Source: an uncultured Solobacterium sp. (lineage in GTDB: Bacteria; Bacillota_I; Bacilli_A; Erysipelotrichales; Erysipelotrichaceae). Taken from it: a DNA stretch of 8,981 nucleotides. The notes under the pieces are model-generated. The model did no database searches and was not told the origin of the DNA. It saw only the letters and a list, made by a program, of their open reading frames with translations. The DNA lies in the NCBI GenBank assembly GCA_905194705.1, contig CAJJTI010000074.1, forward strand, positions 1 to 8,981. Reading direction: 5' to 3'. Positions within the stretch are counted from its first letter, which is position 1. Every line of letters begins with the position of its first letter. The position numbers and the translations under genes were made by a program. Below, piece by piece: positions 5,503 to 8,981 of this stretch.

Positions 5503-8484
5503 TTAAATTGGCAGTTTATATATTTGAATATTATTTTCTTTTTTAAAGGTCATCTGTAATAATTCCGAAGCAATCTCTTTACTTTCAACTCTCATAATAT
5601 TATCTTCTACATCATCTTTTGATAAAAGATTCATGCTTCCATACCAAACAATTGAACTATCAATGACTGCATAATGTTCGCAATGCTCTTCAACCAGCTC
5701 AATATTGAATCCTGAATTTCTCAATTCTTCCATCAATTCAATACGATGTACTTCTTTACCATATCTATATGAATCAGGATGCCACGTAATAATTGTTACT
5801 TTTACACCCACTTCTTGACGTTCTTTTAAAAGTTTTATCATGCGATATACTTTATCTTTTCCTAAAGTTGGACTAGAAATAACAATATCAGTTTTTGCTT
5901 CCAGTAAATCTTTTTCATAAACCTCTATATATGTTTCAAAATCAAATATAGCATTAGCTTCTTGTTTTTGTTCTTTATCAGTTTGTGCTAACTGATATCC
6001 AATATTTTTATATGCTTTAAGCCTTTTCGCATACATCCGATCAAATACTGGAATATGCGAATCAATATAATCGTAGATTATTACATTTTTTTTTCCTTCA
6101 TAATCTCTATTTAATCGTCCAGCATATTGCTCTACAATACCCTTCCACGCTACTGGCATTGCCATGATTAGTGTATCTAAACGTGGGTAATCAAAACCTT
6201 CCCCTATTAACTGCCCTGTTGCAATCAATATCATACTTTCATTTTTAGAGACAGCATCCATTTCTTTTCTCAATGATTTTTGTTCTTTTTTAGACTTTTC
6301 ACCCGTCAAAAGAAATACTTTATCGGCATACTCTTTTGCAGATTGATATAACACAGATGCATGTTTTGTATATCGTGTTAACACAACTGGAGTTCTTCCT
6401 TCTTCTATACAATGTTTTATATCATCTAGAATTTGCTTGTTTCTTACTTCAGAGTTTCTAATCAATTCGTATGCATCGTTAATTTCTATTTTTTCTCTAC
6501 CATGAGGATATACTATTCTTGTAAATCTTGGCATGATTAAATGAGGAATCCCTTGGTCTTTAGCTTTCTCTTTCGCTGTATATTGATATCTTATCGGTCC
6601 AAGCAACATATAATTTATTTTTTCTAATCCATCCCCTCTAGGTACAGTAGCTGTTGCACCATAAACATATTTTGCTGTCACTTCATTTAAAACAGAACTT
6701 AAAGTGTCTGAAGCACTATGATGGCATTCATCAACAATAACCATTCCATATTCTTTCAAACGACGATGAGGTTCTCCTTTTTTGATCAATGAACCTGCCA
6801 TTGCAATATCAATAATACCTGTCGAAGTATCTTTTGAACCTTGAATGATGCCAATTACACTGTCACGCTTTTTTAGTCGGCCTTTTTGTGTTTGATATTC
6901 AGGCAATTCTTCATCAATATCTAAAAATTTATTAAAGGTATTTTCCCATTGTTCTATTAGCGAAGAAGACTCTAAAATAATTAATGTGCTTACTTTCTTT
7001 TCAGCAATCAGTTTACTACAGGCAACCGTTTTTCCAAATGCAGTTGCTGCATTTATAATACCATTGTCATATTTTGATAATTTATTTATTGCAATTTCTT
7101 GATTATCTCGAAGCTGCCCTGTAAATTTAACATTTATTTTTCGACCAACACTTCGTTTATCTTCATAGTGAATTTCTATAGAGCTTTCTTTGCATTTGTC
7201 TTCTAATTTATCTTTCAATCCTCTTGGAATACATATATAACCGTTATCATCTTCTCCTAAATAGATAAATCTAGTTTGATTATAATTTGATAATCCCATT
7301 GATTTATTTTTAAAAAATATAGGATTTGAAAAAGCGGCCATTCTTCGAATTTGGTTCTGAATTCTTGGTTTCAAATTATCAGTAGAAATATATATCCTAT
7401 CAGCTAAAATAATTTGCATTGTTCCTTCTACATCCAACTTATTAAAACTCATAGTTCTATCCCAAGGTTTACTTCCATCGTTCAACAAAGTAATCTCATT
7501 GTCGTCTTGTATTGCAACATTCCACTTTTCCATAAGTTGTTCTATTTCCTCTGATGATAATCGTTTTGTTGAAATAAGTGTAGACCATTGATTTGGAATT
7601 GCATTCCAATTTTCATCAACAAAGGCACTGTTACCTGCTTTCAAAGCCTGCCCTTGTAATGGTAAAGCAATTAAATTTCCTAATTCTTCATTAGACACTT
7701 CAGTTTGAGCTGGTAACATTCTGTCATAATATCGAAAAGATTTCAGATTAACTGATTGTGCTCCTTTTTCAAGCAAAGCAACACCAAATTCACGAACTAA
7801 TTTTGCTGAAATTGGGCCATTGAAAAAAATCCAAACATGCGCACCTCTTCCAGACCTAGATCTTTCAACAAGTGTTGGAATTTCATTTTCAGCACAAATT
7901 TTACGAATAGTATCCACTTCCTCTTTCCATAAGTCATTATCATTTGCAAAATCAGAGTCTTGTGCACCTATATTATGATTATCAAAATCAAATACCATAA
8001 ATCTACAAGTGCCGTCCATATGTAACGGATATACTCCAACTACATCTGATCCATCTTCTTTCTTTCCACGTAAATGTGCTTCAATATGTACTGGTTGTAG
8101 GTTAGTCCACTTTCGATATTTACATTCTTTACACTTTATTTTATTTCCGACCGTCCTTGGGCATACACCTTTTTTCCAAAAATTACTACATTGTGGATAA
8201 TAACCTATTTTTCCAGTATTTTTATTTTCATACCTTTTCGCAAATACATCCATTCTGCCCCAAAAATAAGAGAAAAATTTTTGAGCGTTATTATAATTAA
8301 TTTCTATTGGTATAATACGTTCACTTTGATTAGGCACAAAATTTGTATTTGCTTTTTGTGATGTTGAAATTTGTGTATAAGGAATACCTGCATGATTTAA
8401 CAATGATTTTAAATAATTATTTTCCTTTTCTAATTCTTCAATTCTTCTTAGCATTTCATTTTCATTCATAATATAAACACTCAC
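5503..8484 (-). CDS. TOTE-type archaeo-eukaryotic primase, SF2 helicase and degenerate PLD-like domain fusion
   Basis: This 993-residue protein has four parts. Residues about 7-30 form a heptad-like coiled coil (LRRIEELEKENNYLKSLL). Residues about 60-300 are an AEP primase of the type Pfam lists for TOTE conflict systems: a Cys cluster (C99, C108, C118, C121), the metal-binding DFD (166-168), SGRGAHVW (211-218) and LIALPLQGQ (271-279). Residues about 455-830 are an SF2 (ResIII-like) helicase with AATAFGKT (479-486, Walker A), DECHH (585-589), TAT (611-613), GEGFDYPRLD (761-770) and QYAGRLNR (786-793). Residues about 860-985 are PLD-like, ending VWYGSMNLL, but the HKD lysine is absent. It probably makes or unwinds nucleic acid in genome defence or repair; no substrate is shown. 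The first codon is GTG (8482-8484), preceded by AAAGG at only 3 bases; ATG at 8467-8469 (residue 6) is an alternative. An in-frame TAA just upstream rules out a longer protein. It points towards the polysaccharide operon. Confidence 0.9.
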   Translation of the reverse strand: MSVYIMNENEMLRRIEELEKENNYLKSLLNHAGIPYTQISTSQKANTNFVPNQSERIIPIEINYNNAQKFFSYFWGRMDVFAKRYENKNTGKIGYYPQCSNFWKKGVCPRTVGNKIKCKECKYRKWTNLQPVHIEAHLRGKKEDGSDVVGVYPLHMDGTCRFMVFDFDNHNIGAQDSDFANDNDLWKEEVDTIRKICAENEIPTLVERSRSGRGAHVWIFFNGPISAKLVREFGVALLEKGAQSVNLKSFRYYDRMLPAQTEVSNEELGNLIALPLQGQALKAGNSAFVDENWNAIPNQWSTLISTKRLSSEEIEQLMEKWNVAIQDDNEITLLNDGSKPWDRTMSFNKLDVEGTMQIILADRIYISTDNLKPRIQNQIRRMAAFSNPIFFKNKSMGLSNYNQTRFIYLGEDDNGYICIPRGLKDKLEDKCKESSIEIHYEDKRSVGRKINVKFTGQLRDNQEIAINKLSKYDNGIINAATAFGKTVACSKLIAEKKVSTLIILESSSLIEQWENTFNKFLDIDEELPEYQTQKGRLKKRDSVIGIIQGSKDTSTGIIDIAMAGSLIKKGEPHRRLKEYGMVIVDECHHSASDTLSSVLNEVTAKYVYGATATVPRGDGLEKINYMLLGPIRYQYTAKEKAKDQGIPHLIMPRFTRIVYPHGREKIEINDAYELIRNSEVRNKQILDDIKHCIEEGRTPVVLTRYTKHASVLYQSAKEYADKVFLLTGEKSKKEQKSLRKEMDAVSKNESMILIATGQLIGEGFDYPRLDTLIMAMPVAWKGIVEQYAGRLNRDYEGKKNVIIYDYIDSHIPVFDRMYAKRLKAYKNIGYQLAQTDKEQKQEANAIFDFETYIEVYEKDLLEAKTDIVISSPTLGKDKVYRMIKLLKERQEVGVKVTIITWHPDSYRYGKEVHRIELMEELRNSGFNIELVEEHCEHYAVIDSSIVWYGSMNLLSKDDVEDNIMRVESKEIASELLQMTFKKENNIQIYKLPI

Positions 8485-8498
8485 TAACCTTTAGATTT

Positions 8499-8504
8499 AT
8501 TATA
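8499..8504 (-). promoter_or_regulatory. Possible -10 element (TATAAT) for the primase-helicase gene
   Basis: The minus strand carries a perfect TATAAT here, but no recognisable -35 box at 16-18 bases. The predicted transcript start (about 8492) would leave a leader of only about 8 bases before the GTG or about 23 before the ATG at 8469. The longer leader slightly favours the ATG start, although in this AT-rich DNA a chance match is quite possible. Confidence 0.3.
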
Positions 8505-8540
8505 TTAGTTTTATCTTGATTATCTTTATGAAGTAAAAAA

Positions 8541-8559
8541 TATCAATCAGATCTTGATA
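8541..8559 (-). repeat. Short hairpin TATCAA-N7-TTGATA with T-run on the minus strand
   Basis: Positions 8541-8546 and 8554-8559 are exact 6-base inverted copies around a 7-base loop. On the minus strand the hairpin is followed by six Ts, resembling a weak intrinsic terminator, but the stem has only one G-C pair and no gene ends here. It could equally be a regulator binding site, since the right arm overlaps the second copy of ATCTTGAT. Confidence 0.25.
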
Positions 8560-8682
8560 AAAAACACTGTAACGGCGTGATATGTCGTAAAACATCTCAT
8601 AATAAATATAGATTTCAAATATGTATAAAAGTAAATATGCTAAGTTTTAAACGCTGTATTTGTGAGAATACTACAAATTCAA

Positions 8683-8711
8683 TTGTTAAATCCACTTGCA
8701 AGTAGTATAAT
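8683..8711 (+). promoter_or_regulatory. Sigma-70-type promoter for the AAA ATPase gene, with palindromic spacer
   Basis: TTGTTA (8683-8688) and a perfect TATAAT (8706-8711) are separated by exactly 17 bases, so transcription should start near 8718. The spacer contains the perfect 10-base palindrome ACTTGCAAGT (8694-8703). A second inverted repeat, ATACTAC (8668-8674) with GTAGTAT (8702-8708), brackets the -35 box and reaches into the -10. Both are placed where a repressor would block RNA polymerase. Confidence 0.65.
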
Positions 8712-8727
8712 AATAGAACACATAAAA

Positions 8728-8733
8728 AAGGAG
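8728..8733 (+). promoter_or_regulatory. Ribosome binding site of the AAA ATPase gene
   Basis: AAGGAG lies 8 bases before the ATG at 8742, a strong and well-spaced site that supports this start and efficient translation. Confidence 0.75.
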
Positions 8734-8741
8734 ACGTAGAA

Positions 8742-8981
8742 ATGTTATTGGAATTTTCTTGTTCAAACCATAAGTCAATAAAAGATAAAATTATCTTTTC
8801 CATGGTTGCAGGAAAGGATAATACCAGTGAAGAATTATTAATACCTTTTGATAAATATCGCGTTTTACGGAGCAGTGTTATTTATGGAGCAAATGGATCA
8901 GGCAAGAGTAATTTTATTGACGCCATTTCATTTGTAAAAAATCTGGTTATAAATAGTATTAATCATCAACCGGGGCAAGGA
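8742..8981 (+). CDS. AAA family ATPase (AAA_15/AAA_21, COG1106-like), N-terminal fragment
   Basis: The first 80 codons are present and the frame is open to the window end. The protein starts MLLEFSCSNHKSIKD, the usual opening strand of the RecF/SMC-like ABC-ATPase fold in COG1106 proteins, and has Walker A GANGSGKS at residues 49-56, followed by NFIDAISFVKNLV. The rest of the protein, including Walker B and any nuclease or effector domain, is outside. COG1106 ATPases often act with an adjacent RloB-like or other nuclease subunit in abortive infection or related defence; whether that holds here depends on the next gene. The gene is divergent from the primase-helicase and has its own good promoter and ribosome binding site. 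The family call is firm; the biological role is inference. Confidence 0.85.
   Translation, partial: MLLEFSCSNHKSIKDKIIFSMVAGKDNTSEELLIPFDKYRVLRSSVIYGANGSGKSNFIDAISFVKNLVINSINHQPGQG

Larger units (their letters stand above)
8485..8741. other. Divergent intergenic region between the primase-helicase and AAA ATPase genes
   Basis: These 257 bases lie between two divergent genes. They contain the possible minus -10 at 8499-8504, an 8-base direct repeat ATCTTGAT (8513-8520 and 8551-8558), a 6-base hairpin (8541-8559), and the rightward promoter at 8683-8711. The stretch 8560-8660 has no ORF, strong hairpin or other feature I can support. Confidence 0.7.

Noticed and set aside
8009..8200. Plus-strand ORF of 63 codons with several Cys
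   Set aside because: It is antisense to the primase Cys cluster and has no homology I recognise.
8615..8803. Minus-strand ORF of 62 codons
   Set aside because: It runs through the rightward promoter and the start of the AAA ATPase gene, whose promoter, ribosome binding site and Walker A are convincing.
1..8981. CRISPR array, tRNA, riboswitch, transposon ends or tandem repeats
   Set aside because: Reading through, I found no regularly spaced repeats, cloverleaf-like segment, recognisable riboswitch core or long terminal inverted repeats.

Overview
The window is AT-rich, with SD-type (GGAGG) ribosome binding sites, tightly packed minus-strand genes and occasional GTG starts. This suggests a low-GC Bacillota, plausibly a gut Erysipelotrichia or Clostridia member. 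No rRNA, tRNA or other taxonomic marker is present, so the placement is an inference. I see no CRISPR array, tRNA, IS element or attachment site.

Layout. Positions 1-5402 (all minus strand, so read right to left) form what looks like one exopolysaccharide or capsule operon. In transcription order it runs: a 21-residue leader ORF; an AlbA_2/Schlafen-like, ATPase-fold, winged-helix regulator; a family-2 glycosyltransferase; a DUF2304 membrane protein; UDP-glucose 6-dehydrogenase (ugd); an AraC-family regulator; and a family-4 glycosyltransferase cut by the window edge. Gaps are 0-24 bases, with two gene overlaps, and no internal terminator is visible. Positions 5503-8484 (minus) hold one 993-residue gene. 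It encodes a coiled coil, an archaeo-eukaryotic-type primase (the AEP-TOTE type), an SF2 helicase and a C-terminal PLD-like domain whose HKD motif is degenerate. Positions 8485-8741 are a divergent intergenic region with a good sigma-70-type promoter pointing right. Positions 8742-8981 (plus) begin an AAA_15/AAA_21-type ATPase that runs off the window.

How the parts work together. The 5402-to-1 operon would supply UDP-glucuronate (Ugd), lipid-linked or polymeric sugar transfer (GT2 with DUF2304, GT4) and two layers of control (AlbA_2-HTH at the head, AraC near the tail). The primase-helicase and the divergent AAA ATPase look like genome-defence or mobile DNA-processing genes abutting the operon. 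The primase-helicase points into the operon with only about 100 bases and no convincing terminator between them, so read-through is possible. The items most worth a second look are the primase-helicase-degenerate PLD protein with its divergent ATPase neighbour, and the leader ORF with its dyad over the ribosome binding site in front of the AlbA_2 regulator.
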